A stretch of 64,000 nucleotides of DNA, taken from the NCBI RefSeq assembly GCF_033807715.1, contig NC_084609.1:35819113-35883112 (forward strand), given 5' to 3'. Position 1 is the first letter of the stretch, and every line of letters starts with the position of its first letter. Both the position numbers and the translations under genes were made by a program. This document shows, piece after piece, positions 54,228 to 64,000 of this stretch. The stretch comes from Cololabis saira (Eukaryota > Chordata > Actinopteri > Beloniformes > Belonidae). The notes beneath the pieces are model-generated. The model was not told where the DNA came from and ran no database searches. It was given only the letters and a program-made list of their open reading frames with translations.

Positions 54228-54806
54228 AGGAGCTTTACCAAATGTTCTTATCGTGATGAGATCAATAACAACTGATGTTTTCTCTGGAAACAGACGGAAA
54301 CTTGGCGGCTGAAGTCCGTTCCTGCCTCCGACGTGGAAACTGCTCCCGGTTCTGACGGGCCTGGCTGGTTTTCCGGGACGGGGTGGATCGGCGAGGCGAG
54401 TCGGGTCGTCCTGCGGACCTGGTCCATGTCCCAGCTCCCCAGAGTCCGGTTTCTCCGGGCCGGAAGCCCAGAGTTTGGTTGCTCCGGTTGCTCCGGGCTT
54501 GAAGCCCAGAGTCCGGTTGCTCCGGTTGCTCCGGGCCTGAAGCCCAGAGTCCGGTTGCTCCGGTTGCTCCGGGCCTGAAGCCCAGAGTCCGGTTGCTCCG
54601 GTTGCTCCGGGCCTGAAGCCCAGAGTCCGGTTGCTCCGGTTGCTCCGGGCCTGAAGCCCAGAGTCCGGTTGCTCCGGTTGCTCCGGGCCTGAAGCCCAGA
54701 GTCCGGTTGCTCCAGGCCAGAAGCCCAGAGTCCGGTTGCTCCGGGCCGGAAGCCCAGAGTCCGGTTGCTCCGGGCCTGAAGCCGGGCCGGAGCTCGGACC
54801 TGTCCA
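54118..54806 (+). other. socs2: Candidate socs2 5' untranslated exon part
   Basis: A pyrimidine-rich acceptor (ggttctgcctcgtcgcccgcag-type, AG at 54116-54117) precedes this stretch, which runs without an obvious donor into the socs2 start codon. About half of it is minisatellite (54440-54785). Inference only. Confidence 0.3.
54440..54785 (+). repeat. 38-bp GC-rich minisatellite directly before the socs2 ATG
   Basis: About nine copies of a unit with ccggttgctccggttgctcc and gggcctgaagcccagagt; the last copies are shorter. It ends about 20 bp before the start codon at 54807. Confidence 0.92.
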
Positions 54807-54933
54807 ATGACCTGCCAGTCGTCCGATTCCTCGGAAGCCATTCAGGACGAGGGCCGAGCCGACGACGGCGCCGCCGCGGCGGAATCGGACGAGCGGCGCA
54901 TCGCCGCAGCCATGAAGGACCTCAGGAACACGG
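54807..54933 (+). CDS. socs2: socs2 coding exon 1
   Basis: ATG at 54807, 127 bp, donor gtaggt at 54934. Encodes [20 protein letters not shown], an Ala/Glu run and [13 protein letters not shown], the extended helix that packs before the SH2 domain. The last base joins the next exon to give Gly43. Confidence 0.9.
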
Positions 54934-57900
54934 GTAGGTCCGCCGGACCTCAGCGAGCCGTTACTTATTCCACAAACACCAGGCCAGAACATGGCTGTTC
55001 ACACACAACGCCAACAGGCAAAGACGTCAGCAGGGATCGATCTGGAAATGATTCTAAAACCGTTTCAGTCGTTTTTTATTTGTAAACCGAAGTTATTTTT
55101 CATTTTCAGCCTGGAGGTTAGAATTTTTGGCGTTTTGACTAGGAGTGATTTAATCTTTAGAAAAATGTTTTGATAGAAAAAACAGAATAAAAGCAGCTTA
55201 TTTTCCACGAGCAGGGAAATGGGAATTTTGGCCGGGAGAAGACCAGGGCTTAGACCTGCAGAGCAGACCTAGTTCCTGTTGCAGATCTGGTTCCTGCTGC
55301 AGATCTGGTTCCTGCTGCAGATTTAGTTCCTGCTGCAGACCTGGTTCCTGTTGCAGATCTGGTTCCTGTTGCAGATCTGGTTCCTGCTGCAGATCTGGTT
55401 CCTGCTGCAGATTTAGTTCCTGCTGCAGACCTGGTTCCTGTTGCAGATCTGGTTCCTGCTGCAGATCTGGTTCCTGCTGCAGATCTGGTTCCTGCTGCAG
55501 ATTTAGTTCTTGTTGCAAATTTAGTTCATGCTGCACATCTGGTTTCTGCTAAAGTAAAGGCTCTGAACAAATGTCAACCTGAGGTGCCAGACTTGACAAA
55601 TCTGTTGGTCTGAGAGTCCAGATCTAGCTTCAGGTGTTCCCGGTAGAGAGTTTTAATGTTTACATAAAACAAACCCCCCCCTCCCTTCGACAGAGGAGCC
55701 CTGATTCGAACCGGACCTCAGGACCATGAAAGTGCCTTCAGACCAATCAGCCTCAGGTCTCATGGACCCAGTTAGACTTTTAGAAACCCGGTCAGACCCC
55801 CGGACCCTCCTGACAGGACGGGTAGAACTCCACCGTTGTTTCTACTCTGAACATAAACCAGGTCAATGTGTTGCTAAGTTTAGCTCGAGCCCGTATTATG
55901 ATTGTTACGCTAACGCACCGTTGCACCAGCTGCCTCTCTGGTCTTGAGCCGCAGAGAAGACGACAAACTTCACTCATCTGATGAGTTCATGATGTCTAAA
56001 ATGTGCTGGATGTTTGGTTTCAAGGATGGTAGCGGTAGCTCAGATACTAGCGGTAGCTTTGATGGTAGCGTAGCTCGGATGGTAGCAGTAGCTAAGATGG
56101 TGGCGGTAGCTTGTATGGTAGTGGTAGCTCAGATGGTAGTGGTAGCCGCCATAGTAGCGGTAGCTCAGATGGTGGCGGTAGCTCAGATGGTAGTGGTAGC
56201 CATCATAGTAGCGGTAGCTCAGACGGTGGCGGTAGCTCAGATGGTAGTGGTAGCCATCAAAGTAGCGGTAGCTCAGACGGTGGAGGTAGCTCAGATGGTG
56301 GCGGTAGCTCGGATTGTGGCAGTAGCTCAGATGGTAGCGGTAGCTCAGATGCTAGCGGTAGCTCAGATGCTAGCGGTAGCTCAGATGGTGGCGGTAGCTC
56401 AGATGGTAGCGGTAGCTCAGATGGTAGCGGTAGCTCAGATGCTAGCGGTAGCTCAGATGGTAGTGGTAGCCATCAAAGTAGCGGTAGCTCAGACGGTGGC
56501 GGTAGCTCGGATTGTGGCGGTAGCTCAGATGGTAGCGGTAGCTCAGATGGTAGCGGTAGCTCGGATTGTGGCGGTAGCTCAGATGGTAGCAGTAGCTCAG
56601 ATACTAGCAGTAGCTATGATGGTGGTGGTATCTTGGATGGTAGCATTAGCTCAGATGTTAGCGGTAGCCATCATAGTAGCAGTAGCTCAGATGGTGACAG
56701 TAGCTCAGATGGTAGCGGTAGCTCAGATACTAGCGGTAGCTCAGATACTAGCGGTAGCTCAGATGGTAGCGGTAGCTCAGATACTAGCGGTATCTAAGAT
56801 GGTAGGGTAGCTCAAATGGTGGCGATAGCTCAGATGGTGGCGTAGCTAACATGGTGGCGGTAGCTCAGACGATGGCATAGCTCAGATACTAGCGGTAGCT
56901 TAGATACTAGCGGTAGCCCAAATGGTAGCAGTAGCTCGGATGGAACCGGTAGCTCAGATACTAACGGTAGTTTGAATGGTAGCAGTAGCTATGATGGTAG
57001 CGTAGCTCAGATGGTAGCGTAGCTCAGATGGTGGCGGTAGCTATGATAGTGGCGGTAGTTTAGATAGCGGTGGTAGCTCGGATGGTAGTGGTAGTTATGA
57101 TGTTGGCAGTAGCTATGATAGTAGCGGTAGCTCGGATTGTGGTGGTAGCTCAGATGGTGGCGTAGCTCACATTGTAGCGGTAGCTCAGATAATAGTGGTA
57201 GCTCAGATACTAATGGTAGCTCGAATGTTAGCAGTAGCTATGATGGTAGCGTAGCTCAGATGGTAGCGTAGTAGCGGTAGCTCAGATGGTGGCGGTAGCT
57301 CAGATGGTAGCGGTAGCTATGATAGTAGCGGTAGTTCAGATGGCGGTGGTAGCTCGGATGGTAGTGGTAGTTATGATGTTGGCGGTAGCTATGATAGTAG
57401 CGGTAGCTCGGATCGTGGCGGTAGCTCAGATAATAGTGGTAGCTCAGATAATAGTGGTAGCTCAGATACTAGCGGTAGCTCAGATACTAGGAGTAGCTCA
57501 GATGGTAGCGGTAGCTCAGATAGTAGCGGTAGCCGAGATAGTATCGGTAGCTTAGATGATGGCGTAGCTCAAATAGTAGCGGTAGGTAAGATGAATTTCT
57601 AAATGATCACATTTATTATTGAATAAAATAAAAGTGTTGTTGTCCCGCCAGGTTGGTACTGGGGCAGTCTGACCGCTAACGAGGCCAAAGAGATCCTGGC
57701 GGACGCCTCGGAGGGCACCTTCCTGCTGCGGGACAGCTCCCAGAGGGAGTACCTGTTCACCATCTCGGCCATGACGTCGGCGGGTCCCACCAACCTGCGG
57801 ATCGAGTTCAAACACGGCAAGTTCAAGCTGGACTCGGTGGTGCTGGTGAAGCCCAAGCTGAAGCAGTTCGACAGCGTGGTGCACCTGGTGGAGCACTACG

Positions 57901-58148
57901 TGCAGCTGTCGCGCGGCAGCGACCGGGCAGCGCCGGCGCAGCCCCAGCGCGCGGCGGCAGCAGCGGGGGCGGCAGCGGCGCCCAACGGGACGGTGCAGCT
58001 GCTGCTCACCAAGCCCGTGTACGTCGCCACGCCGCCACTGCAGCACCTCTGCCGCATCGCCATCAACCGGACGACGCGGCGGGTTCAGGCGCTGCCCATC
58101 CCCAACCGGCTCAAGGACTACCTGACGGACTACGCCTACAACGTGTAG
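54807..58148 (+). CDS. socs2: Suppressor of cytokine signalling 2, two coding exons
   Basis: Exons 54807-54933 and 57652-58148 join in phase 1 to give 207 residues (mammalian SOCS2 has 198). SOCS2 is a cytosolic feedback inhibitor: its SH2 domain binds phosphotyrosine on receptors such as the growth hormone receptor, and its SOCS box recruits Elongin B/C and Cullin 5 for ubiquitination. Seen here: a short N-terminus, [15 protein letters not shown] at 44-58 opening the SH2 domain, the phosphotyrosine-binding Arg69 in [17 protein letters not shown] at 87-95, and the SOCS box with [10 protein letters not shown] (172-181) and [11 protein letters not shown] (190-200). [13 protein letters not shown] and the RLKDYL end separate it from CISH. 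The linker between the domains is lengthened by an Ala/Gln-rich run (about 134-153). Start chosen because MTCQSSDS opens the frame that reads into RNTGWYWG. No lesion seen. Confidence 0.95.
55262..55550 (+). repeat. 18-bp minisatellite in socs2 intron
   Basis: About 16 copies of ggttcctgctgcagatct with variants. A higher-order 90- to 110-bp period is visible from the spacing of the gatttagttc variant. The reverse-strand Leu-Gln-Gln-Glu-Pro frame is an artefact. Confidence 0.93.
56020..57590 (+). repeat. 1.57-kb minisatellite (18-bp unit) in socs2 intron
   Basis: Around 85-90 imperfect copies of ggtagcggtagctcagat with variants (ggtagtggtagccatcat, gatactagcggtagctca). It ends about 60 bp before the acceptor of exon 2. 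Ser-Gly-Ser-Ser-Asp or Val-Ala-Val-Ala-Gln-Met frames are artefacts of the period. Confidence 0.95.
57652..58148 (+). CDS. socs2: socs2 coding exon 2: SH2 domain and SOCS box
   Basis: Acceptor gttgtcccgccag; 497 bp, TAG at 58146-58148. Carries the whole SH2 domain and SOCS box. Strongly GC-rich (particularly third positions) compared with its intron. Confidence 0.96.
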
Positions 58149-58710
58149 CGCCGACGCCCTCTGATCCCAGCATGCCCTGCTCCGAGGGGACGTGCAACAG
58201 ACGAGCGTGAGAGCAGGATGTCCCGTTTAAATGAGCTGTCAATCAACATGCTCGGTTGTTCTGGGAACTGGTCCCAGCGCTGGCGAGACGGGGTCCGAGC
58301 TAACGCTACGGCTTCCCCTGAAGACACGCCCCCAACGATCCTGGTCGGCGGGGGTACGTGGGAAGTCTGAACAATAACTCTGAACATGTCAGGTTTATCT
58401 GGATTTGACCTTTACTTCCTGGGGGCGGAGCCAACAGATGGAAGAAACCGCCTCTATCCTTTTGGATAGACGGACAGCAACAAAACACCCACAATGCATT
58501 GCAGTAGAGGGGGAATGCAGTTTTTCCATTTGACACTTTTTTGTCATATTTGCTAAGTTGCTAATGTTTTCAGGTAATGTGACAGAAACTGTGTGGGTCC
58601 TTTGGCCGTCGCAGCTCCTCCAATCAGAGTCAGGGGGTGTGTTTACAGCAGGGGGGCGGGGCTCGGCTCTGGAGTGGTGATGTAAATAAAACAAGATCAC
58701 ACTTATTCAT
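58149..58710 (+). other. socs2: Probable socs2 3' UTR
   Basis: Non-repetitive sequence after the stop up to a hexamer at 58685. No frame of interest. The end is inferred. Confidence 0.5.
58685..58690 (+). terminator. Candidate socs2 polyadenylation signal
   Basis: AATAAA in tgtaaataaaacaagatc, 537 bp after the stop codon; the first hexamer downstream of the coding end. Confidence 0.5.
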
Positions 58711-58737
58711 GAAGAAATTATTAAAAATCCCGCTGGT

Positions 58738-58835
58738 ATCGGATTGGTACTCGGTATCGGATTGGTACTCGTATCGGATCAGTACTTGGTATCGGATTGG
58801 TACTCTGTATCGGATCAGTACTCGTATTGGTTGAT
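58738..58835 (+). repeat. tatcggattggtactc tandem repeat
   Basis: Five to six units of ggtatcggattggtactc and variants ending agtact. Confidence 0.85.
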
Positions 58836-59671
58836 GCACAAAGTCCTGGTTTCGGAATTGGTAGAAAAGATGGAAAGCAAACGTCTCTAATTTGCAGTTC
58901 TAGCGTTCCCCCTTGTGGCCGGTCGGTGAACTGCACCTCCACGGTGGCGTTATCGTTCGGTTTCTGAGCTTCAGGCCAGATTCTTTCTGAAAACCTTGTT
59001 TAGCTTCGTTTATTTATATATATTTATTGGAATATATTAAAAACACGACCATAAAAACATTAAACGGTAAAACTGAACCAAAAATGCTGAATCTGCTGCA
59101 GTCCAAAGAGAAAACTTCCTCTTTCTTGAACAATCGTCCCAAAACAAAACCTTGTTTGCGTGGAATCCTCGCTCTCAGCCGTGAACCCGAATCGCCGCCG
59201 TGGCCCCTGGAAGTGGCTGCTGGGAAATGATTGACCTGGAGAATGTTGTGCCGAGTCTCGCTGACATGAACTCGGAGACCCTTCAGCCTCCACTTTCCCC
59301 TCCTACTCAGACTCCTCGTAAACACCGGCGGCGGAGCGCTCTGATTGGCCGGCGCGCGGCCCTGGAGGTCCTGCGGTTCAGCGGCCGCGACCGTGAACGT
59401 TTGTGAGGTTGTCTCATTGACGTGCGTCTAAAGTAAACAGTCGTCTGCAAACAAACTCACACTGAATGAAAAACTCTGCTCGACCTCTCCGTAGTACTCT
59501 GCAGCTCTGAGCCAATCAGACGGCAGGAAAACACCAGACCTGCTGCTGGACTGAGCTCAAACTGCCAAGCTGGACCTCGGGAGTCCGATGCTCTTCCCTC
59601 TGATGACCAGTCTGAATAACACGTAAACACACTCAGCTCAGTTATATTTGTACGTCATCAATATAATTACA

Positions 59672-59741
<70 letters not shown>
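58836..59741. other. Downstream DNA with a GC-rich, CCAAT-containing block
   Basis: 59190-59400 is CpG-rich with ctgattggcc (inverted CCAAT) and gcggccgcgacc. It could be a CpG-island promoter of a gene beyond recognition here. No coding exon identified. 59680-59733 is (TA)n. Confidence 0.35.
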
Positions 59742-60278
59742 ACCGTATTTTCTGGACTATAAGCCGCTACCTTTTTCATAGGTTTTCAACCATGCAGCTT
59801 ATACAAAGGTGCTATTCTGTGGATTTTTCTTCCACCGCTCGGGGCGCTTTAACCGGAATTAGAATCAAAACTAAGACAAAATAAATGCAAAGAAGAATAC
59901 GCTACATCTTCTTTAGCAGATAGAAGTAGGTAGAAGCAGATTTCAAACAGATAAATAGATAAATAAATACTGGTTATTTTCTCTTGGTTCTGTCCCGTTT
60001 TAATCAGCAAAGTTGCTGCCGTGTTAAAAGACACTGTTAGGAAAGGATCTATTTAGGTACAAACATGTACATTACAGTTCAAAATTCTTCTGTACATGTA
60101 GTAAATATCTAATCTAACAACATAAATATCTGCGGCTTGCATATCTTTTTTTTCTTTTTGAATAGAGCAGATGTGGCTTGTATGCAGGTGCGGCTTGTAT
60201 ATCTTTTTTTTATTTTATTTTTAAAAATAGAGCGGATGCGGCTTATATGCATGTGCGGCTTATAGTCCAGAAAATACG

Positions 60279-60280
<2 letters not shown>
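59742..60280. mobile_element. TIR element inserted in a (TA)n tract
   Basis: Ends accgtattttctggactata and its complement tatagtccagaaaatacggt. (TA)n lies on both sides (59680-59733 and 60283-60331), so the insertion split one microsatellite. Interior holds gcggcttgtat phrases and no transposase. Confidence 0.8.
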
Positions 60281-60331
<51 letters not shown>

Positions 60332-60338
<7 letters not shown>

Positions 60339-60857
60339 TTATAATTTAATTATAATATATAATTATAATGTATTTATAAACTCGAGGGGGGGTCTGAGCA
60401 GCACTTGGCGACCGCAGAATCAAAAACACCCGACGCGGGTCAGAAACCATGGCAGCTGCGCTGGAATCACATCTCCGGCATTTCAACCTGTTGCATGTTT
60501 GCAGAGGTTCAGTCTGGACCGGTTCATACCACCCCCCATAGGCCTGGGACACGCACACCTTGGCTTCTTTAGCAGCCTTAACGGCCTCGCTCACGCCAAC
60601 CTATAACGCCAAATAACCTTACCGTAAATGTATTTTGATCAACTCCGTCCGTCCATCGTCATTTCATTCTTTGCTTTGGAAACATTGTCCTAAACGAGGA
60701 CGAGCGTCTCGCCGCCGGGACCTGCAGGGTCCTAGTTGGCTAGCGGTTGCCGCGGGGGAGCGCCATTGGCTTCTGAGCCAATGGCTCGTGCGCCAGGAGG
60801 TGGCAGCAAGAGGCCCTCAGGCGGGAGGTCCTTCGGTTGGCCCTTGCTAGCAGCTAA
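60332..60857. other. Unassigned DNA
   Basis: No gene or repeat family recognised, except that 60811-60857 is one copy of a 47-bp direct repeat whose partner is at 61708. Confidence 0.5.
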
Positions 60858-61701
60858 AGCCCGGCATACACTGTGCGATTGTCGGCTCGTTTTGAATCGA
60901 TTTTCCAGTCGCGCGACTATTTTTTGGATCGGGCCGGATTTCGACCCAATCGTTGGTTGTGCCTCGTGCAGTAAACGTGGGGTAACGACGAGAGATTAAC
61001 ACCTCATGAGGAGCTCCCGATCATGAATCGTGTGCTCGCAAGAAAATCAAACGTGTTTGAAATCCTGGTCGCTCCTCGTGAAGGAATCGCACAGTTGAAG
61101 CAGTGCTACAACCCGATTGGACTCATCCTTTCGCAGAGAGTATGCGCAGTCTCTGATGTCACGTCAAAAACTATTATTTGTAGTTTAAAGTGTTGCAAAT
61201 TCACATTACAAATCATGTTTTAATAGCAGAAAAAAAGACTGCATTTCCCACGTCTGCCCAGCCAATTTCTTGTCCAATCACGACGTATCTTTTTTCATTT
61301 ATCGCCACACAGAATGGCACAAATTGCTAAAGGCTGATTTATGGTTCCGCGTTACACCAACGCGGAGCCTACGGGGTAGGGTACAGCGGCGATTTAACGC
61401 GGAACCATAATTCAGGCTTAAGGCAGCGCGTTTGTTTTTGCTGAGCATCTTTGGTGTCTCCCACTTCCGGGTTCCTCCTTTTCTTCCACTTCTTTTTGAC
61501 GTTGCAGTTCCAGTAACAGAAGTCCGACGTGAGTATTATGATCGTATAGTGTGAGCAGACAGGTCACATCAGAGCATCAGGACGTACAGTGTGAGACCAT
61601 AAATCGTGGGCTGTGAACTTTTGAACTCGGCGATTTAGACGTGCAGTGTGAGATGGGGCTGAATCAAACGATTTAAAATATCGCACAGTGTATGCCCAGC
61701 T
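60858..61701. mobile_element. PIF/Harbinger-type MITE
   Basis: Ends agcccggcatacactgtgcg and cgcacagtgtatgcccagct, flanked by TAA (60855-60857, 61702-61704). No transposase. It contains the p1 MITE at 61331. Confidence 0.85.
61331..61418. mobile_element. Harbinger-like MITE (family p1), 88-bp copy
   Basis: Ends aggctgatttatggttccgc and gcggaaccataattcaggct, flanked by TAA (61328-61330, 61419-61421). Little more than the two ends remains. Confidence 0.85.
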
Positions 61702-61704
61702 TAA

Positions 61705-62757
61705 CGTAACGGCCCTCAGGCGGGAGGTCCTTCGGTTAGCCATTGGTAGCAGCTAACGGCTGTCAGCTGGGAGCTAACGTTGATGCTAGCAACTTAGCTT
61801 CTCCGGCGGCCAAAGGTCGTGATCCGCTTGTCCCCAGATCTCTTCGTACGATTAACAGCACAATGAGCCGTGAGTTTACGTTAAGTGGCTAAAGTGATGA
61901 CGGCTAGCTGTTAATACCATGGTTCAATGCAGCTGTAAGTCAAAAAGCCACGCCCCTTATTATGTATAAGTTTGTTGTATATAATTTAATGATTTGATGA
62001 GGTACCTAAAAATCCACTCCTTATCCAGTTGTTAAGGTGTGAAAACCAACGTGTTTCCTGGTTGTAAATACGTTTATTTCTGATTTAAAGGTGGACCTGT
62101 TAAGGTGGAAACTCCTAGTGGTTGTTGGGGGAACTGCAGGCGTTTCTGAGTCGGATTAGCCTCGCGCCCGTACCGTAGTCGCCGCCCCTTTAAGAGTCTA
62201 GCCTGCTGTGATTGGTCCGCCCCAGTGACCTCATCGGGCTCCGCCCACCACAGACGGATCTTAACGGGTCTAAAGTAACTCAGCAAAATTCTGATTTCAG
62301 TTTTCAGCAAATGGAAAAACTCACATTCCTCTACGAATGAAATAGTTTCTGTGGTTTTTAATGCTGGTTTTGGGACCTTTTTAGTGCATGACTGATCTTA
62401 AACACATTTAAATGCTTAATCTGACATCAGTTTACCAGAAGAACCTTTTGTTCTGATGAATCATCCGGTTAATTTCATAGAGATGTAACTTTAATCTCAG
62501 ACTCAGGTTTGTTTCTCACTGTAGACGTAATTTACACGAGTTAAAACACGGCTAAACGACACGTACGTGTGTGACGCCTTTACATGTGACACCACAGGTG
62601 AGCTCCCAGGTTCCCTTTCACCTGAGTTATGAATGAGGCCTTCATAATTAATTTATGATTATTTACAATGTTTGAGTCTCAATAGCTTGAACTGCTTTAT
62701 ACACAGTTAAAGGCACTCTATGTAATAATACCACCTCTGACCTCATGGGGGGGATAT
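61705..62757. other. Unassigned DNA
   Basis: No protein recognised. 61708-61754 is the second copy of the 47-bp direct repeat. Moderately GC-rich at 62130-62260. Confidence 0.45.
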
Positions 62758-63521
62758 CAGTGGCGTCAATTCAGTGGAAGCTAAGGTATGGCAAGGTTAC
62801 GAGTCACAGAACTTAACTACAGTATCAATCAACACGTCCAGCAAATACTCATCACAGAAGTCTGCTATGTAGCTTATCTGTGTGGTCAAGAAAATTGGAA
62901 CTTTTTCAAATGCAGTCTTGCTCACTGCAAAAACTCAAAATCTTACCAGGAATATTTGTCTTATTTCTAGTTAAAATGTCTCATTTTTAGAAAAAAAAAA
63001 TCTCATTACATTTAAAACAAGAGTCATCACCAGAAAAATAACAAAGTATAACAAATAATAAAGTTTCAAGTAAATTTTCACTTGAAATAAGTAGAAAAAT
63101 CTGCCGGTGGGACAAGATTTATCTTCTCATTACAAGCAAAAACATCTTCTTCCACTGGCAGATTTTTCCACTTATTTTAAGTGAAAATCTACTTGAAACA
63201 GGTGAAAATGGTTGTTTTTGAGTGTTGTCTTAAATGTAATGAGATTTTTTTTTACTAAAAATTAGACATTTTAACTAGAAATAAGACAAATATTCTTGTT
63301 AAGATTTTGAGTTTTAGCAGTGTATAATAACTAGTGAAATCGAACATGTTATTCTGATTTGCATTTGTAGTTATTCTATATGTATTAAGTAATAGAATAA
63401 TCAATACAAATAGACACAGAGTAATTCCATAAATGTATTTAAAAAACAAACATTTACATTTTCCCTTGAAGCAAAGGTGTGGCGGCTGCCGTACCTTGCC
63501 ATACCCAATTGACGCCCCTGG
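62758..63521. mobile_element. hAT-type element with nested MITE
   Basis: Ends cagtggcgtcaattcagtgg and acccaattgacgcccctg; flanked by a perfect 8-bp ggggatat (62750-62757, 63522-63529). 62923-63322 inside is a palindromic MITE. Confidence 0.85.
62923..63322. mobile_element. Palindromic MITE (family m2), complete copy
   Basis: Ends cactgcaaaaactcaaaatc and gattttgagttttagcagtg; inner arms gaaaaatctgccggtgggac and cactggcagatttttcc. Target duplication not clear. Relative at 45050-45420. Confidence 0.8.
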
Positions 63522-63529
63522 GGGATATA

Positions 63530-64000
63530 CACGACTGTGTGGTTACAAACCATCGACAGTCCTGCGTTAATGAGGAAATGTCTTGTAGTACCCATTTGCT
63601 CCACCAGAGGAGCACTTCAGGGTTGTTACCCAGACTCCCTTGTGATTGTGTTGACCCATAATGCACGGGGCCAGAAGTGGTATTTGTACGAAGGCCGGCT
63701 CCGACCAACCGGAGCTCCAGGTGCGGCGTCTTTCAGGTGGCCGCTCAGGTAAAAGGGGCGGGGCTCGGAGCTGCTGATGTGTTTGAGGACTGTGGGATAT
63801 TAATTGATGGCGCGGCGCTGTTTTCTGGTACTCGTGTGTAACGAAGATGATCAGCCCCGACTGTGAGATCAATAAAAGTTTTGTAAGCTGCTTCTCTTCG
63901 TCTCGTCCCTCTAAAGTCACAAATTCCGCTTGTTTTCCAGGTTTCACACTTATTTCATTTCATTTTTCATTTTATTCTTTATTTCATTCAAAAAAACAAA
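63530..64000. other. End of window, unassigned, with an AATAAA
   Basis: 63871-63876 is aataaa in gatcaataaaagttttgtaa, an mRNA-3'-end-like context on the + strand, but no coding exon is recognised upstream. The last 60 bp repeat the attctttatttcattca motif of 23355-23380. Confidence 0.35.

Larger units (their letters stand above)
54934..57651 (+). other. socs2 intron with two minisatellites
   Basis: A 2.7-kb intron. 55262-55550 and 56020-57590 are 18-bp-unit minisatellites. 55560-56000 is unassigned. No antisense gene recognised. Confidence 0.8.

Noticed and set aside
54195..54992. Minus-strand 265-codon frame rich in GPEQPDSGL
   Set aside because: Minisatellite read in several frames, antisense to the socs2 start; no domain.
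55198..55536. LQQEPD-repeat minus-strand frame
   Set aside because: Minisatellite artefact.
55944..56810. 288-codon frame of VAVAQMV repeats and overlapping SGSSDG frame
   Set aside because: 18-bp minisatellite in the socs2 intron, open because the period is a multiple of three.
55262..57590. CRISPR-like array
   Set aside because: Regular 18-bp units have no distinct spacers and the genome is vertebrate.
54807..58148. Identification as cish
   Set aside because: CISH lacks [13 protein letters not shown] and RLKDYL and has a longer N-terminus; the residues here match SOCS2.
58721..58942. Coding frames with YRVPIRY repeats
   Set aside because: Translation of the tatcggattggtactc tandem repeat downstream of socs2.

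Overview
The window is nuclear DNA from a teleost fish. It has vertebrate-type multi-exon genes with GT-AG introns, and the intergenic space and introns are filled with fish-type transposons: hAT, PIF/Harbinger and mariner-like MITEs, L1-like and L2/CR1-like LINE fragments, and an endogenous retrovirus. Long microsatellites, (GGAA)n, (TA)n and (TTA)n, are also abundant. No bacterial features, CRISPR arrays, rRNA or convincing intact tRNA genes are present.

Two host genes are recognised, both on the + strand. (1) 942-22945 is the 3' part of a filamin gene: 17 coding exons giving 957 residues, immunoglobulin-like repeats 16-24 with hinge 2 and the C-terminal dimerisation repeat. An 80-residue insert in repeat 20 (exon 9905-10144, beginning [20 protein letters not shown]) is specific to filamin C, so the gene is called flnc. 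The exons for the actin-binding domain and repeats 1-15 lie before the window. (2) 54807-58148 is socs2, two coding exons encoding 207 residues (short N-terminus, SH2 domain, SOCS box). A GC-rich segment with two tandem STAT consensus sites at about 46.65-46.98 kb may be an upstream promoter and non-coding first exon. STAT-like sites also lie just upstream of the coding exon.

Layout. 1-942: end of an flnc intron with an antisense L1-like fragment. 942-22945: flnc exons separated by transposon-rich introns, including a four-level nest at 7.2-9.6 kb and a mini-element with THAP and SWIM/YqaJ-type transposon coding remnants at 14.75-15.4 kb. 22946-25.2 kb: probable flnc 3' UTR with an inserted element. 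25.3-31.7 kb: MITEs and a PIF/Harbinger element with a transposase remnant. 31.9-35.0 kb: a large inverted-repeat element with tRNA-like motifs. 35.0-39.6 kb: a decayed, internally deleted minus-strand endogenous retrovirus. 40.3-42.85 kb: a minus-strand, intronless, frameshifted protein of an unnamed family combining a FEN1/PIN-like nuclease domain and a CXC cysteine domain, interrupted at its 5' end by a hAT transposon (42836-44715). 44.7-54.1 kb: LINE tails, nested MITEs and a 569-bp perfect (GGAA)n. 54.1-58.7 kb: socs2 with three minisatellites. 58.7-64 kb: MITEs and unassigned DNA.

The two genes have no obvious shared pathway: filamin C cross-links actin in muscle, SOCS2 is a feedback inhibitor of STAT signalling. 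Most of the remaining sequence is layered transposon insertion, where target-site duplications often allow the order of events to be read directly.
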